Source: Stenotrophobium rhamnosiphilum (GTDB taxonomy: Bacteria > Pseudomonadota > Gammaproteobacteria > Nevskiales > Nevskiaceae). From it: a stretch of DNA of 64,000 nucleotides. The DNA lies in assembly GCF_003052265.1 (NCBI RefSeq), contig NZ_QANS01000001.1, forward strand, positions 62,001 to 126,000. Direction: 5' to 3'. The notes below the pieces were generated by a model. It saw nothing but the letters and a program-made list of their open reading frames with translations, had not been told where the DNA came from and did no database searches. A program made the position numbers and the translations under genes. Below are positions 16,954-26,649 of this stretch, piece after piece; within the stretch, counting starts at the first letter, position 1, and every line of letters starts with the position of its first letter.

Positions 16954-16972
16954 AGCTAGGAAAACGTCTCAA

Positions 16973-18418
16973 ATGTCATCGTCACAATACAACCGCGTCG
17001 CGATTACCCGCGAACTGTCGGGCGACCTCGATACACCCGTCGGCGCCTATCTCAAACTCGGCAACCGCCCCTATTCCTTCCTGCTCGAATCGATGCAAGG
17101 CGGCGAACAGTGGGGCCGTTACTCCTTCATCGGTTTGCCTTGTCGCGAAGTGCTGCGCGTTCATGGCCAGCAGGTCAGCGTCAGTCGCGACGGCAAGATC
17201 GTTGAAGAACTGAATTCCCAAGAGCCCATCGAATTCGTACGCGAATACGCGAAGCGTCTGCGCGTGCGTCCGGAACCTTCACTGCCGCGTTTTGCTGGCG
17301 GTCTTGTCGGCTACTTCGGTTACGACTGTGTGCGTTACTTCGAGCCTAAGCTCGCCAAGACGCAGAAGCAGGATCCACTCGGTACGCCAGACATCCTGCT
17401 GATGGTTGCAGATGAACTCGTCGTGTTCGACAGCCTGCGCGCAACGCTGACGCTGGTCGTGCACGCTGATCCGGCCGATGCAGCAGACCTCAAGCGCGCG
17501 AATGCGCGGCTCGATGAAATCGAAGCGCAGCTTGCTCAGCCAGCAACGCAGACTCGTTCACCACTCCCACGTGATAGTCACGCGCCGGATTTTGTTTCCG
17601 AGTTCACGCAAGAGAAATTCTGCGCAGCGGTTGAACGCATCCAGCAGTACATCGCAGCAGGCGACGTGATGCAGGTTGTGCCGTCGCAGCGTTTGACGGC
17701 ACCGTTCACTGCAGAGCCAGCCGCACTGTATCGCGCGATTCGTCGACTCAATCCTTCGCCGTACCTCTACTGCATGCATCTGGGCGATCACCATGTCGTC
17801 GGTTCATCGCCAGAAATTCTGGTGCGTGTGCAGGATGGTGAGATCACTGTGCGTCCGATTGCAGGTACGCGTAAGCGCGGCGCCACGAAGGAAGAAGATC
17901 TTGCGTTAGAGCAGGAGCTGCTCGCAGATCCGAAAGAAATCGCCGAGCACCTGATGCTGATCGATCTGGGCCGTAACGATGCCGGCCGCGTTTCACGCAC
18001 CGGCACCGTCAAGCTCACCGAGAAGATGGCGATTGAGCGTTACTCGCATGTGATGCACATCGTTTCCAACGTCACCGGAAAATTGAATCCAGAGATTGAT
18101 GCGCTCGATGCACTCGCGGCCGCATTCCCCGCTGGCACCTTGTCTGGCGCACCGAAAATTCGTGCGATGGAAATCATCGACGAGTTGGAGCCGGTCAAGC
18201 GCGGCATCTATGGTGGTGCTGTTGGCTATCTCGGCTGGGACGGCAATATGGACATGGCGATTGCGATTCGCACCGCTGTGATCAAGGACAGCAAAATTTA
18301 TGTGCAAGCCGGCGCAGGCATCGTCGCCGACTCCGTGCCTGATTCCGAGTGGGAAGAAACCATGAACAAGGCGCGCGCGATGATGAAAGCTGCTGCGCAA
18401 GCGGGAACGTCGTCATGA
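16973..18418 (+). CDS. trpE: Anthranilate synthase component I
   Basis: Converts chorismate to anthranilate using ammonia from TrpG; the first tryptophan-specific step. The 481 residues show the N-terminal SFLLESM element of the tryptophan feedback site and the chorismate-binding C-terminal domain: [60 protein letters not shown] and [16 protein letters not shown]. The ATG has AGGAAAA upstream. Its stop overlaps the next start in ATGA, so an alpha/beta hydrolase is translationally linked between trpE and trpG. Confidence 0.97.
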   Translation: MSSSQYNRVAITRELSGDLDTPVGAYLKLGNRPYSFLLESMQGGEQWGRYSFIGLPCREVLRVHGQQVSVSRDGKIVEELNSQEPIEFVREYAKRLRVRPEPSLPRFAGGLVGYFGYDCVRYFEPKLAKTQKQDPLGTPDILLMVADELVVFDSLRATLTLVVHADPADAADLKRANARLDEIEAQLAQPATQTRSPLPRDSHAPDFVSEFTQEKFCAAVERIQQYIAAGDVMQVVPSQRLTAPFTAEPAALYRAIRRLNPSPYLYCMHLGDHHVVGSSPEILVRVQDGEITVRPIAGTRKRGATKEEDLALEQELLADPKEIAEHLMLIDLGRNDAGRVSRTGTVKLTEKMAIERYSHVMHIVSNVTGKLNPEIDALDALAAAFPAGTLSGAPKIRAMEIIDELEPVKRGIYGGAVGYLGWDGNMDMAIAIRTAVIKDSKIYVQAGAGIVADSVPDSEWEETMNKARAMMKAAAQAGTSS

Positions 18419-19269
18419 GCGAGACTTTGAAAGTCACTGCTGCGGATGGTCACGCTTTTGATCTCACGATCTTCTCTGCATCTGCAAACGCACCGCTGCT
18501 TTTGATCGGCCCTGCGATGGGCACGCCTGCGCGCATCTATACGCCGCTGGCGGAAGCTTTCGCTGCGGCAGGCGTGAATGCTGCGGTGATTGAACTGCGC
18601 GGTATTGGTTCGAGCAGTCTGCGTGCAGGTAAAAGCGTGGATTACGGTTATCGCGATCTGATTGAAAAAGATTGGACTGCTGCCTTGTCTGCATTGCGTT
18701 CGCGTTTCGCTACTTCGCCGATCTATTTGTTCGGCCATAGTCTTGGTGGGCAAGTGTCGGTGATGCACGCGGCAACTCAACCAGCCGATGTTGCTGGCGC
18801 GGTGATTGTCGCCAGCGGCAGCGTGTATTTCCGGAGTTGGAAAGGCGCGAAGGCACTCGGCATTCTCGCGTTCACGCAATTCGCTGGCGTGCTGAGCGGT
18901 GCGCTGGGTTATTTCCCAGGCAAGCGAGTCGGCTTCGGCGGCACTGAAGCAAAAACACTGATGCAAGACTGGGCGCGTTTTGGCCGCACGGGTCGGCTGG
19001 ATCTGGCCGGCGTTGGCGCGGACTATGAAGCGGCTTTAGGCACGTTGCAGAAACCGGTGCTGGGATTGAGCTTTGATCACGACACGCTGGCGCCACATCG
19101 CTCGCAGAAAAATCTGCTCAACAAACTCACGCAAGCACGTGTGACGCATCTTGCCTTAGGCGAGAAAGACAGCGGCGCGCGCTTGAATCATTACAACTGG
19201 ATCAAGCAGAACAAGGACGTGGTTGCGCGAATTGTTCAGTGGATCAAAACAGAAGGAGTCGCGTCATGA
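18415..19269 (+). CDS. Alpha/beta hydrolase inserted in the trp operon
   Basis: A 284-residue serine hydrolase-fold protein. The nucleophile elbow FGHSLGGQ places Ser at residue 109. An oxyanion-side [16 protein letters not shown], a LRGIGSSS turn, an acid candidate in [10 protein letters not shown] and a C-terminal His in [10 protein letters not shown] complete the likely triad. It resembles esterases of the serine aminopeptidase S33 / YheT-like group; the substrate is unknown. It overlaps trpE and trpG by 4 bases each (ATGA at both ends), so it is part of the operon rather than a chance neighbour. Confidence 0.85.
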   Translation: MSETLKVTAADGHAFDLTIFSASANAPLLLIGPAMGTPARIYTPLAEAFAAAGVNAAVIELRGIGSSSLRAGKSVDYGYRDLIEKDWTAALSALRSRFATSPIYLFGHSLGGQVSVMHAATQPADVAGAVIVASGSVYFRSWKGAKALGILAFTQFAGVLSGALGYFPGKRVGFGGTEAKTLMQDWARFGRTGRLDLAGVGADYEAALGTLQKPVLGLSFDHDTLAPHRSQKNLLNKLTQARVTHLALGEKDSGARLNHYNWIKQNKDVVARIVQWIKTEGVAS

Positions 19270-19850
19270 TTGTCATGATCGACAACTATGACTCATTCAC
19301 CTACAACCTCGTGCAGTACTTCGGCGAGTTGGGTGCAGAAGTTCAGGTGCATCGCAACGACAAGATTACGGTGGATGAAGTGGCCGCACTGCGCCCTTCG
19401 CACATCATCTTGTCGCCAGGACCTTGCACGCCAAATGAAGCGGGCATTTGCTTGGCGCTGATTGATCAGCTCAAGGGCAAGTTTCCGATCCTCGGTGTCT
19501 GCCTCGGGCATCAATCGATTGGCCAAGCGTTTGGTGGCACGGTCAAGCGTGCGCGCGAAGTCATGCACGGTAAGGTTTCGCCGATTCATCACAGCGATAT
19601 TGGCGTGTTCAAAGGTCTGCCGAGTCCGTACACCGCAACGCGCTATCACTCGCTGATTGTCGAGAAGAGCGATCTGCCGGAATGTCTGGAGGTGACTGCG
19701 TGGACGCAACACGCCGATGGCTCGCGCGACGAGATCATGGGCATGCGCCATAAGACATTGCCGATTGAAGGTGTGCAGTTTCACCCGGAATCGATTCTGA
19801 CCGAGCACGGTCATGCGCTGCTGCGTAATTTTCTGGAGCAGAACAAATGA
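19266..19850 (+). CDS. trpG: Anthranilate synthase component II (glutamine amidotransferase)
   Basis: Supplies ammonia from glutamine to TrpE. This class I amidotransferase of 194 residues has [19 protein letters not shown] at the start, [11 protein letters not shown], the nucleophile loop [15 protein letters not shown] and the catalytic His-Glu in [15 protein letters not shown] 19266 overlaps the hydrolase stop and has GGAG about 8 bases upstream. trpD follows with a 4-base overlap. Confidence 0.96.
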   Translation: MIVMIDNYDSFTYNLVQYFGELGAEVQVHRNDKITVDEVAALRPSHIILSPGPCTPNEAGICLALIDQLKGKFPILGVCLGHQSIGQAFGGTVKRAREVMHGKVSPIHHSDIGVFKGLPSPYTATRYHSLIVEKSDLPECLEVTAWTQHADGSRDEIMGMRHKTLPIEGVQFHPESILTEHGHALLRNFLEQNK

Positions 19851-20872
19851 CGCCACAGGAAGCCTTGCAGCGGACCATTGAGCATCGTGAGATTTTTCAC
19901 GATGAGATGATGGATCTGATTCGCCAGATCATGCGAGGCGAAGTTTCGCCCGTGATGACGGCGGCGATTCTCACCGGCCTGCGCGTTAAGAAAGAAACAG
20001 TTGGCGAAATTGCGGCTGCTGCGCAAGTGATGCGCGAATTGTCGCGTCCGGTGCAGGTTGCTGACAGCCAGCACTTTGTCGACATCGTCGGCACGGGTGG
20101 CGACGGCAGCCACAGCTTCAATATTTCGACCTGTTCAATGTTTGTTGCTGCAGCAGCAGGCGCGCGCGTGGCCAAGCATGGCAATCGCGGCGTCTCATCA
20201 AAGTCTGGCAGCGCCGATGTGCTTGAAGCACTTGGCGTTGTGATTGATCTTGCGCCAGAGCGCGTGGCGGAGTGCATTGCAGAAACCGGCATCGGTTTCA
20301 TGTTTGCACCGAACCATCATCCAGCGATGAAAGCGGTTGCGCCTGTTCGTAAAGAGATGGGTGTGCGCACCATCTTCAATATTCTCGGTCCGCTGACGAA
20401 TCCAGCTGGTGCGCCGAACATTTTGATGGGTGTGTTTCATGCTGATCTCGTCGGTATTCAAGTTCGTGTTCTCGAACGCCTCGGCACCAAGCGCGCGATG
20501 GTCGTCTGGGGCAAAGACGGCATGGACGAAATCACATTAGGCGCAGCGACGATGGTCGGTGAGCTACGCGATGGCGTCGTACGCGAGTACGAAGTTCAGC
20601 CAGAAGATTTTGGTTTGCCGATGTCCTCCAGCCGCAATCTAGTAGTGGCGGATGCCAATGAATCACGCGCCAAGATTCTCGAAGTGCTGGACAACACGCC
20701 CGGCGTTGCGCGTGACATTGTCATTCTCAACAGCGGCGCTGCGCTTTACACAGCAGGCCTGGCCAATTCGATTGGTGACGGCGTGACCAAAGCACGCGAA
20801 TCCCTCGCGAGCGGCGCGGCACGCGCTCGTCTCGATCAATTCATTAAAACTACTCAGCGACTGAAAGCATGA
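19847..20872 (+). CDS. trpD: Anthranilate phosphoribosyltransferase
   Basis: Transfers phosphoribose from PRPP to anthranilate. The 341-residue product has the PRPP-binding [14 protein letters not shown] motif, [45 protein letters not shown] and the metal-binding KDGMDEITL (a DE pair). The start overlaps trpG, and the end overlaps trpC, each in ATGA. The tight packing indicates one transcript from trpE or from an internal promoter. Confidence 0.97.
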   Translation: MTPQEALQRTIEHREIFHDEMMDLIRQIMRGEVSPVMTAAILTGLRVKKETVGEIAAAAQVMRELSRPVQVADSQHFVDIVGTGGDGSHSFNISTCSMFVAAAAGARVAKHGNRGVSSKSGSADVLEALGVVIDLAPERVAECIAETGIGFMFAPNHHPAMKAVAPVRKEMGVRTIFNILGPLTNPAGAPNILMGVFHADLVGIQVRVLERLGTKRAMVVWGKDGMDEITLGAATMVGELRDGVVREYEVQPEDFGLPMSSSRNLVVADANESRAKILEVLDNTPGVARDIVILNSGAALYTAGLANSIGDGVTKARESLASGAARARLDQFIKTTQRLKA

Positions 20873-21666
20873 GCGACATTCTCGACAAAATTCTGGCGGT
20901 TAAGAAAGACGAAATTGGCGCGCTGAAAAAACAGTATTCGAAGACTGCGCTGCAAGATCTGATTTCTGAGCAAAGCGCACCGCGTGGTTTTGCAGCGTCA
21001 TTGAACGCCAAGGTAAAAGCTGGCGGTGCAGGCGTGATTGCTGAAATCAAAAAAGCATCGCCAAGCAAGGGTCTGATCCGTGCAGATTTTGATCCGGCGT
21101 GGATCGCGAATGAATACGCAGAGGGAGGCGCTGCTTGTTTGTCCGTTCTCACCGATGTGCAGTTCTTCCAAGGCCATAACGATTATCTGAAAGCCGCACG
21201 CTCAGCTTGCACGCTGCCGGTGATTCGCAAAGATTTCTTGATCGACGCACTGCAGATCATGGAAGCGCGCGCCATCGGTGGCGACTGCGTGCTGCTGATT
21301 GCTGCCGCATTAGGCAAACAACAACTCAACGAACTCCACGCCTGTGCGCGTGAGTTGAAGTTAGATGTGCTGGTTGAAATTCACGACCGCGCTGAACTCG
21401 ATCAAGTGCTCGACGCCGGTCTTGGCAACGAATATCTGCTCGGCATCAACAACCGCAATCTGCGTACCTTCGCAACGAGTCTGGAAACGACACTGGATTT
21501 ATTGCCGCTGCTGCCGAAAGGCTGCGAAGTGGTTACCGAAAGTGGCATCGCCAAGCCAGATGACGTTGCGCGCATGCGTGACTCGGACGTGCATCGTTTC
21601 CTGATTGGCGAATCACTGATGCGCCAGCCAAGTCCGGGCAAAGCGCTGAAGGATTTGATCGCGTAA
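20869..21666 (+). CDS. trpC: Indole-3-glycerol phosphate synthase
   Basis: Ring closure of CdRP to indole-3-glycerol phosphate. A monofunctional 265-residue TIM barrel, not fused to TrpF. Motifs are [34 protein letters not shown] (catalytic Lys), [45 protein letters not shown] and [15 protein letters not shown]. It is the last gene of the operon. A GTAG-type palindrome between it and the convergent vfr gene takes the place of a terminator. Confidence 0.97.
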   Translation: MSDILDKILAVKKDEIGALKKQYSKTALQDLISEQSAPRGFAASLNAKVKAGGAGVIAEIKKASPSKGLIRADFDPAWIANEYAEGGAACLSVLTDVQFFQGHNDYLKAARSACTLPVIRKDFLIDALQIMEARAIGGDCVLLIAAALGKQQLNELHACARELKLDVLVEIHDRAELDQVLDAGLGNEYLLGINNRNLRTFATSLETTLDLLPLLPKGCEVVTESGIAKPDDVARMRDSDVHRFLIGESLMRQPSPGKALKDLIA

Positions 21667-21670
21667 ATCC

Positions 21671-21738
21671 GTAGCCCGGGTGAAACCCGGGAGGCGTCAT
21701 CAAGAAAATGGCGGTGACCCGGGTTTCTCCCGGGCTAC
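21671..21738. repeat. GTAG-footed intergenic palindrome 1 (REP-like)
   Basis: The left arm GTAGCCCGGGTGAAACCCGG and its mirror, ending CCCGGGCTAC, enclose about 26 bases. Each arm can itself fold. It lies between convergent trpC and vfr. It is nearly the same sequence as the element at 36445-36512. The GTAG foot is the mark of REP elements moved by RAYT (TnpA-REP) proteins. Confidence 0.8.
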
Positions 21739-21739
21739 G

Positions 21740-22369
21740 CTAAGCCGCCACGCCTTTGATCTTGTTGATATGGATGCTTCGGCCTTTGCTGGTGAGCACG
21801 CCATCTTCTTCCAGCTTCTTTAAAACGCGGCCCGCCATTTCGCGCGAGCAGCCAACATTGCGTGCTAATTCCTGACGACTGATGCGGACCGTTGTGCCGC
21901 GTAGGCTTTGCACGGCTTCTGGTCGTTGGCACAGTTCCAGCAGGGTGCGCGCAATACGGCCTGAGACGTCGAGGAAGGCGAGATCGCCCAAGCGGCGGCT
22001 GGTATCGCGCAAGCGCGCTGCGAGTTGGCCCGCGACCTCGAACATGATTTCCGGATGCTTCTGGTTAAACAGACGGAAATTTTGATATCCAATTTCAGCG
22101 ACTAGCGTTGGACTCCGCGTGCGAACAATGGCGGTGCGTGCTTGTTGTTCCGGAAACAAGCAGAGCTCACCAAAGAATGAGCCTGCTCCAAGATAGGCTA
22201 GTACGATTTCGTGGCCCTGCTCATCCTCAAGCTGGATGCTGACAGAGCCTTCAAGAATCAGGTACAGCGTCTGCGGAACATCTCCCGTGTGAATGAGTGT
22301 GTGCTTTGCTGGGTAACTACGTTTGTGCGCCTGAGTGATAAAGGCTTGCACGACTGGCTTGTCAAGCAT
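21740..22369 (-). CDS. vfr: Vfr/CRP-family transcriptional regulator
   Basis: A cyclic AMP receptor-type regulator of 209 residues. The N-terminal cNMP domain has SIQLEDEQGHEIVLAYLGAGSFFGELCLF (phosphate-binding FGEL), followed by a dimer helix and DLAFLDVSGRIARTLLELC. The C-terminal helix-turn-helix is ISRQELARNVGCSREMAGRVLKKLEEDGVL. It is divergent from osmC and downstream of trpC, the exact setting of vfr in Pseudomonas aeruginosa. ATG 22369 is preferred over a start at 22423 because it matches Vfr length. After the phosphate-binding cassette the usual Arg-Ser is replaced by R-T-A, so cAMP affinity may differ. Confidence 0.88.
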   Translation of the reverse strand: MLDKPVVQAFITQAHKRSYPAKHTLIHTGDVPQTLYLILEGSVSIQLEDEQGHEIVLAYLGAGSFFGELCLFPEQQARTAIVRTRSPTLVAEIGYQNFRLFNQKHPEIMFEVAGQLAARLRDTSRRLGDLAFLDVSGRIARTLLELCQRPEAVQSLRGTTVRISRQELARNVGCSREMAGRVLKKLEEDGVLTSKGRSIHINKIKGVAA

Positions 22370-22454
22370 TCCGAAACTTCTCCCTCGCCTGATGTAGGCG
22401 CTTGTTTTTTTCGAAAATACCACAATACTTGTTCTTCACTCTGTGGAGAAAATC

Positions 22455-22877
22455 GTGCAAGCCCGGATCAAGTGGTCAGAAAACGCAGCCTTTATCGGTG
22501 AAACCGGCAGTGGCCATGCCATCGTGATTGATGGCCCTCAGGAAATCGGCGGCCGCAACCTCGGCCCGCGTCCGATGGAGCTGTTGTTGCTGGGCGTTGG
22601 TGCCTGCTCTTCAGTGGACGTGATGATGATTCTTAAGAAGTCTCGTCAGAACGTTACGGACTGCTATTGCGAACTGACCTCCAAGCGCGCCGACACTGAC
22701 CCGAAAGTATTTACCGATATCCACCTGCACTTTGTGGTGACCGGCAAAGAGTTGGGCGAGAACCACGTGAAGCGTGCGGTGGAACTGTCGGCAGAAAAGT
22801 ACTGCTCGGCCTCGATCATGCTGGCCAAGGGTGGCTGCAATATCACCCATGATTACGAAGTCCGCGAAACGGCTTAA
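22455..22877 (+). CDS. OsmC family protein
   Basis: A 140-residue OsmC/Ohr-fold protein, the likely peroxide reductase neighbour of vfr. It has the two family cysteines, in GACSSVDVMMILKK and EKYCSASIML, plus RPMELLLLGVGACSS and HLHFVVTGKELGENHVKRAVELS. The GTG start at 22455 is preceded by GGAG at 6 bases; an in-frame GTG at 22443 lacks this. The same gene order occurs in Pseudomonas (vfr-osmC-speD). A terminator follows. Confidence 0.9.
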   Translation: MQARIKWSENAAFIGETGSGHAIVIDGPQEIGGRNLGPRPMELLLLGVGACSSVDVMMILKKSRQNVTDCYCELTSKRADTDPKVFTDIHLHFVVTGKELGENHVKRAVELSAEKYCSASIMLAKGGCNITHDYEVRETA

Positions 22878-22937
22878 AAGGCTGACTCGAAAGCTTCATA
22901 CACCGGCGGGCGATTTATTGGATAATAGACAGCAGTG

Positions 22938-22965
22938 GGCGCGCTGATAGGCGCGCCTTTTTATT
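22938..22965 (+). terminator. Terminator after osmC
   Basis: A 7-base-pair GC stem (GGCGCGC with GCGCGCC) is followed by TTTTTATT. It lies 60 bases after osmC and just before speD. Confidence 0.75.
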
Positions 22966-22987
22966 CTGTATCTGAGGGGTTCCTGCA

Positions 22988-23785
22988 TTGGCCAAGCCCA
23001 AGCCCAAACCAACTAATAATCCGAAACTCAAGCTGCTGGGGTTCAACAACCTCACTAAGTCCTTGAGTTTCAACATTTATGACATCTGCTATGCCCGCAG
23101 CAAAGAGCATCAGCAGGAGTACCTCGAGTACATCGACGAGGCGTATAACGCTGAGCGTTTGACCGCGATCCTGACGGAAGTGGCCAACATCATTGGCGCC
23201 AACATCCTCAATATTGCGCGCCAGGATTACGATCCACAGGGCGCGTCGGTGACGATGCTGATCTCGGAAGGTCACCACGATGGCCTGACGACGCCGAAAA
23301 ATTCGGTCGTCAGCCATTTGGACAAGAGCCACATCACGGTTCATACCTATCCAGAAACGCATCCGGATAACGGCATCTCGACCTTCCGTGCAGACATTGA
23401 CGTCTCCACCTGCGGCAAGATTTCGCCGTTGAAGGCGCTGAACTATCTGATCAAGTCCTTCGAGAGCGACATCGTCGTGCTCGACTACCGCGTGCGCGGC
23501 TTTACCCGCAACGTGCGTGGCATGAAGCACTTCATCGACCACAACGTGGATTCGATCCAGAGCTTCATCTCGGCCGACATCAAAAATCGTTACCAGATGA
23601 TCGACGTCAACGTTTATCAGGAATTCATCTTCCACACGAAGATGCGCCTGAAGGAACTGGACCTCGATACCTATCTGTTCGGTGAAGGTGCGTCAGAACT
23701 GCCACCACGCGAAGCCCGCAAAATCCGTGAGAACGTGAACCACGAAATCATGGAAATTTATTACGGTAATAACATTCAGCGTTAA
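22988..23785 (+). CDS. speD: S-adenosylmethionine decarboxylase proenzyme
   Basis: Makes decarboxylated AdoMet, the aminopropyl donor for spermidine. It is the class 1A enzyme type of E. coli and Pseudomonas (265 residues). The self-cleavage site is in [12 protein letters not shown], with Ser114 becoming the pyruvoyl group. [22 protein letters not shown] and [11 protein letters not shown] are family segments. The start is TTG at 22988 with GAGGGG about 9 bases upstream, since no ATG is available near the N-terminus. The first residues are Lys/Pro-rich. Confidence 0.94.
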   Translation: MAKPKPKPTNNPKLKLLGFNNLTKSLSFNIYDICYARSKEHQQEYLEYIDEAYNAERLTAILTEVANIIGANILNIARQDYDPQGASVTMLISEGHHDGLTTPKNSVVSHLDKSHITVHTYPETHPDNGISTFRADIDVSTCGKISPLKALNYLIKSFESDIVVLDYRVRGFTRNVRGMKHFIDHNVDSIQSFISADIKNRYQMIDVNVYQEFIFHTKMRLKELDLDTYLFGEGASELPPREARKIRENVNHEIMEIYYGNNIQR

Positions 23786-23800
23786 CCTGCTGGATGTAAC

Positions 23801-23828
23801 AAAAAACCCACCGTCAGGTGGGTTTTTT
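23801..23828. terminator. Bidirectional terminator between speD and tetR
   Basis: A perfect 12-base-pair stem (AAAAAACCCACC with GGTGGGTTTTTT) around GTCA, with a T-run on either strand. It separates convergent genes. Confidence 0.92.
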
Positions 23829-23840
23829 GTTTGCAGAGCT

Positions 23841-24413
23841 TTAGGCGGATTCGGTGACTGAATCCTTCACCGCACGCAGAAAATCCGCTGACAGCTCAGG
23901 CTCATCGACCGCACGCGCCAATATCAAAGCGCCGATCAGACTGGAGTAAGTTGCCAACGCCTTATCGCGACGTTCTTTAGCGGTTTTGCCGGGCACCATC
24001 AGTGACAACATTTCGATCTGCTGCTTGAGTCCTTCTGTAACGGCTCTGCGCACGGCGGGGCCTTGGCGTGTCGAATCCACCGCCAGCGCAGCAATCACGC
24101 AGCCGTTCTCCGGACTGTCGCGGTGTTGCGTCGTCAGATAGCCATTGGTGAAATCAACGAGTGGCTTTTCACTCTTGCGAGCGAGCGGTGCGCCCCAAGC
24201 GCGCAATTTTTCCTCGAAGGCATAGGTGCAGGCCTGCGCCATTAAGTCCTCTTTGGATTTGAAGTGGCCGTAAAAGCCACCGTGCGTCAGCCCAACCTGT
24301 TTCATCAGATCGGATACGCCGATGCCTTCAAAGCCGCGCTCCCGGAAAAGCGCCGCCGCTGCCGACAGGATCTTCTCCCGGTTCTCCGCGGCCTGTTCTC
24401 TGCTGACTTTCAT
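23841..24413 (-). CDS. TetR family transcriptional repressor
   Basis: A 190-residue TetR regulator. The N-terminal DNA-binding domain is AAENREKILSAAAALFRERGFEGIGVSDLMKQVGLTHGGFYGHFKSKEDLM. The ligand domain begins with a CVIAALAVDSTRQGP segment, like the AcrR/YbjK-type group that often responds to hydrophobic compounds. The start has GAGGAG a few bases upstream. It is divergent from an SDR gene, with a twin palindromic operator in between, so it likely controls itself and the lipid operon. Confidence 0.88.
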   Translation of the reverse strand: MKVSREQAAENREKILSAAAALFRERGFEGIGVSDLMKQVGLTHGGFYGHFKSKEDLMAQACTYAFEEKLRAWGAPLARKSEKPLVDFTNGYLTTQHRDSPENGCVIAALAVDSTRQGPAVRRAVTEGLKQQIEMLSLMVPGKTAKERRDKALATYSSLIGALILARAVDEPELSADFLRAVKDSVTESA

Positions 24414-24438
24414 ATTTCAGTCTCCTCACTTCCAATGC

Positions 24439-24490
24439 TTGACATTATACATGATGGTCGTCATATAATTAATCATGATGACCATCATGT
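24439..24490. promoter_or_regulatory. Twin TetR operator and promoter of the SDR operon
   Basis: Two 16-base elements, ACATGATGGTCGTCAT (24449-24464) and ATGATGACCATCATGT (24475-24490), are inverted copies with one mismatch, and each is itself close to palindromic. They overlap a TTGACA (24439-24444) and a TATAAT-like box (around 24464-24469). This is the layout of a repressor site shared by divergent genes. Confidence 0.7.
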
Positions 24491-24519
24491 AAATAGGCAT
24501 GAATCACTGGAGAGCGGAA

Positions 24520-25317
24520 ATGACACAAGCACAGAACAAAGGTTTTGCCCTGATCACCGGCGCCTCAACAGGTATTGGCGCGACATACGCCGATCGCCTC
24601 GCCAAGCGCGGCTACGGGCTGATTCTGGTCGCCCGCGACCTGCAACGTCTTGAGCAGCTGGCAGGCAAACTGCGTCAACAGAGCGGCGTTCCGGTTGAAG
24701 TGATTCAAGCCGATTTGACCGTCGCGGCCGATCTGGCACGCGTTGAACAACAGCTGCGCGAGAACAGCCAGATCACGATGCTCGTAAATAATGCCGGTGT
24801 CGCCATGAGTGGCGAACTGATTGATGCCGATCCGGCGGTGCTGGAGAAAATGATCCAGCTCAACATCACCGCGCCATCACGTTTGGCGCTCGCCGCGCTG
24901 GCGGGTTTTGTCGCGCGCAAAGCAGGCAGCCTGATCAATATCAGTTCGGTATTGGCGCTGGCCCCAGAAATGTTTAACGGTGCGTATAGCGGCACTAAAG
25001 CGTACGTGCTCAACCTCACGCTCAAATTGCAGCAAGAGTTGGCAGGCAAGGGCGTTCAAGTGCAGGCCGTTTTGCCGGGCGCGACGCGCACTGAAATTTG
25101 GGAACGCTCAGGCACCGGCATTCACAATCTGCCGCAGGAAATTCTGATGGACGTGGATGAAATGGTGGACGCAGCATTGTCTGGCTACGACCAAGGTGAG
25201 GTCGTCACGATTCCGTCATTGCCGAACATCGAAGATTGGAATAACGCTACAGCAGCGCGTCTCAAGCTCGGCCCGAATCTTTCGCGCAATCAGGCTGCTG
25301 CTCGTTACAAGAATTAA
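24520..25317 (+). CDS. Short-chain dehydrogenase/reductase
   Basis: A 265-residue NAD(P)-dependent oxidoreductase of the classical SDR type. It shows the cofactor loop TGASTGIGA at residues 13-21, LVNNAGVAMSG, the catalytic Ser in NISS and the Tyr/Lys in GAYSGTKAY, then VLPGATRTEIW. The substrate is unknown; the operon suggests a lipid-derived alcohol or ketone. ATG 24520 is chosen because GGAG lies 8 bases upstream. It is first in an operon with a thiolase and a thioesterase. Confidence 0.9.
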   Translation: MTQAQNKGFALITGASTGIGATYADRLAKRGYGLILVARDLQRLEQLAGKLRQQSGVPVEVIQADLTVAADLARVEQQLRENSQITMLVNNAGVAMSGELIDADPAVLEKMIQLNITAPSRLALAALAGFVARKAGSLINISSVLALAPEMFNGAYSGTKAYVLNLTLKLQQELAGKGVQVQAVLPGATRTEIWERSGTGIHNLPQEILMDVDEMVDAALSGYDQGEVVTIPSLPNIEDWNNATAARLKLGPNLSRNQAAARYKN

Positions 25318-25347
25318 TTGTTGGCTATCACTAGCTAGGAGTGTGTC

Positions 25348-26649
25348 ATGAAAACTTCAAAGAGAATCGCAATTTTAGGTGGTCAGCGCATACCGTTTGC
25401 GCGTCAGAACACCCAGTACGCCGAGGCCAGCAATATTGAAATGTTGACCGCAGCGCTGCGTGGCGTGGTTGATAAATTTGGTCTCAAAGGCCAACGCATC
25501 GGTGAGGTCGCGGCAGGCGCGGTGCTCAAGCATTCGCGTGATGCCAACATCAGCCGCGAAGCCACGCTCGACAGCGGGCTTTCTGCGCAGACACCGGCGT
25601 ACGACGTGCAACAGGCTTGTGCGACTTCGCTAGAAACAGCGATTGCCGTTGGTAACAAGATTGCAGCGGGACAGATTGAAGTCGGCATCGCAGGCGGCGT
25701 TGATTCTTCTTCTGATGCCCCAGTGTCGCTGCAAGATTCTCTGCGCAAATTGATTCTGAAGATCAATCGCGCCAAGACCAATGGTGAAAAGTTTTCGCTA
25801 ATCACGCAATTGCGTCCTTCCATGTTCAAGCCTTCAGTGCCGAACGTGAACGAGCGTCGCACGGGCATGAGCATGGGCGAACACACTGAATTGATGGTGA
25901 AGCAGTGGGGCATCACGCGTGAGGCGCAGGATGAACTGGCGCTGGCTAGTCATCTCAACGCTGCGCGTGCATACAAGGAAGGTTTCTACAGCGATCTCTT
26001 GGTGCCATTTAAGGGCTTGGATCGCGATAACAATCTGCGTGCCGACACCACGGCCGAGAAGCTCGCCAAGCTCAAGCCTGCATTCGACAAGACTTCAGGC
26101 AAGGGCACGTTGACCGCAGGTAACTCGACACCGCTGACCGATGGCGCTGCTGCGTTGTTGTTGTCGTCTGAAGAATGGGCGGCTGCGAATGGCCACAAGC
26201 CACAAGCATTCCTGGTGGATGCAGAAACAGCCGCAGTGGACTTCTTTGGGCCTGATGCAGAAGGTTTGTTGATGGCACCTGCCTACGCCGTGCCACGCTT
26301 GCTCGCACGCAATGGTTTAACGCTGCAGGATTTCGACTACTACGAAATTCATGAAGCGTTTGCCGGACAAGTGCTGTGCACGCTCGCAGCCTGGGAAAGC
26401 GACGAGTTCAGTCGCAACAAGCTCGGTTTGAATGCGGCGCTTGGCAAGATTGATCGCAGCAAGCTCAACGTCAATGGTGGATCTCTGGGCGTGGGCCATC
26501 CATTTGCTGCAACCGGTGCACGCGTATTGGCAGGTGCAGCCAAGCAGTTGGCGGCGCATCGCGCCAAGACAGGTAAATCTGGACGCACGTTAGTTTCCTT
26601 GTGTGCCGCAGGTGGCTTAGGCGCAGTCGCAATTCTGGAAGGTGCGTAA
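25348..26649 (+). CDS. Acetyl-CoA C-acyltransferase (thiolase, FadI-like)
   Basis: A 433-residue thiolase that cleaves 3-ketoacyl-CoA or condenses acetyl-CoA. The nucleophile Cys91 is in VQQACATSLETA. The second half has HEAF, NVNGGSLGVGHPFAATGARV (with the conserved His) and the C-terminal active cysteine in LCAAGGLGAVA. The length and the RIPFARQNTQY start resemble FadI-type trifunctional-complex thiolases. It has a TAGGAG ribosome-binding site. The following gene starts inside its stop codon (TAATG). Confidence 0.92.
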   Translation: MKTSKRIAILGGQRIPFARQNTQYAEASNIEMLTAALRGVVDKFGLKGQRIGEVAAGAVLKHSRDANISREATLDSGLSAQTPAYDVQQACATSLETAIAVGNKIAAGQIEVGIAGGVDSSSDAPVSLQDSLRKLILKINRAKTNGEKFSLITQLRPSMFKPSVPNVNERRTGMSMGEHTELMVKQWGITREAQDELALASHLNAARAYKEGFYSDLLVPFKGLDRDNNLRADTTAEKLAKLKPAFDKTSGKGTLTAGNSTPLTDGAAALLLSSEEWAAANGHKPQAFLVDAETAAVDFFGPDAEGLLMAPAYAVPRLLARNGLTLQDFDYYEIHEAFAGQVLCTLAAWESDEFSRNKLGLNAALGKIDRSKLNVNGGSLGVGHPFAATGARVLAGAAKQLAAHRAKTGKSGRTLVSLCAAGGLGAVAILEGA

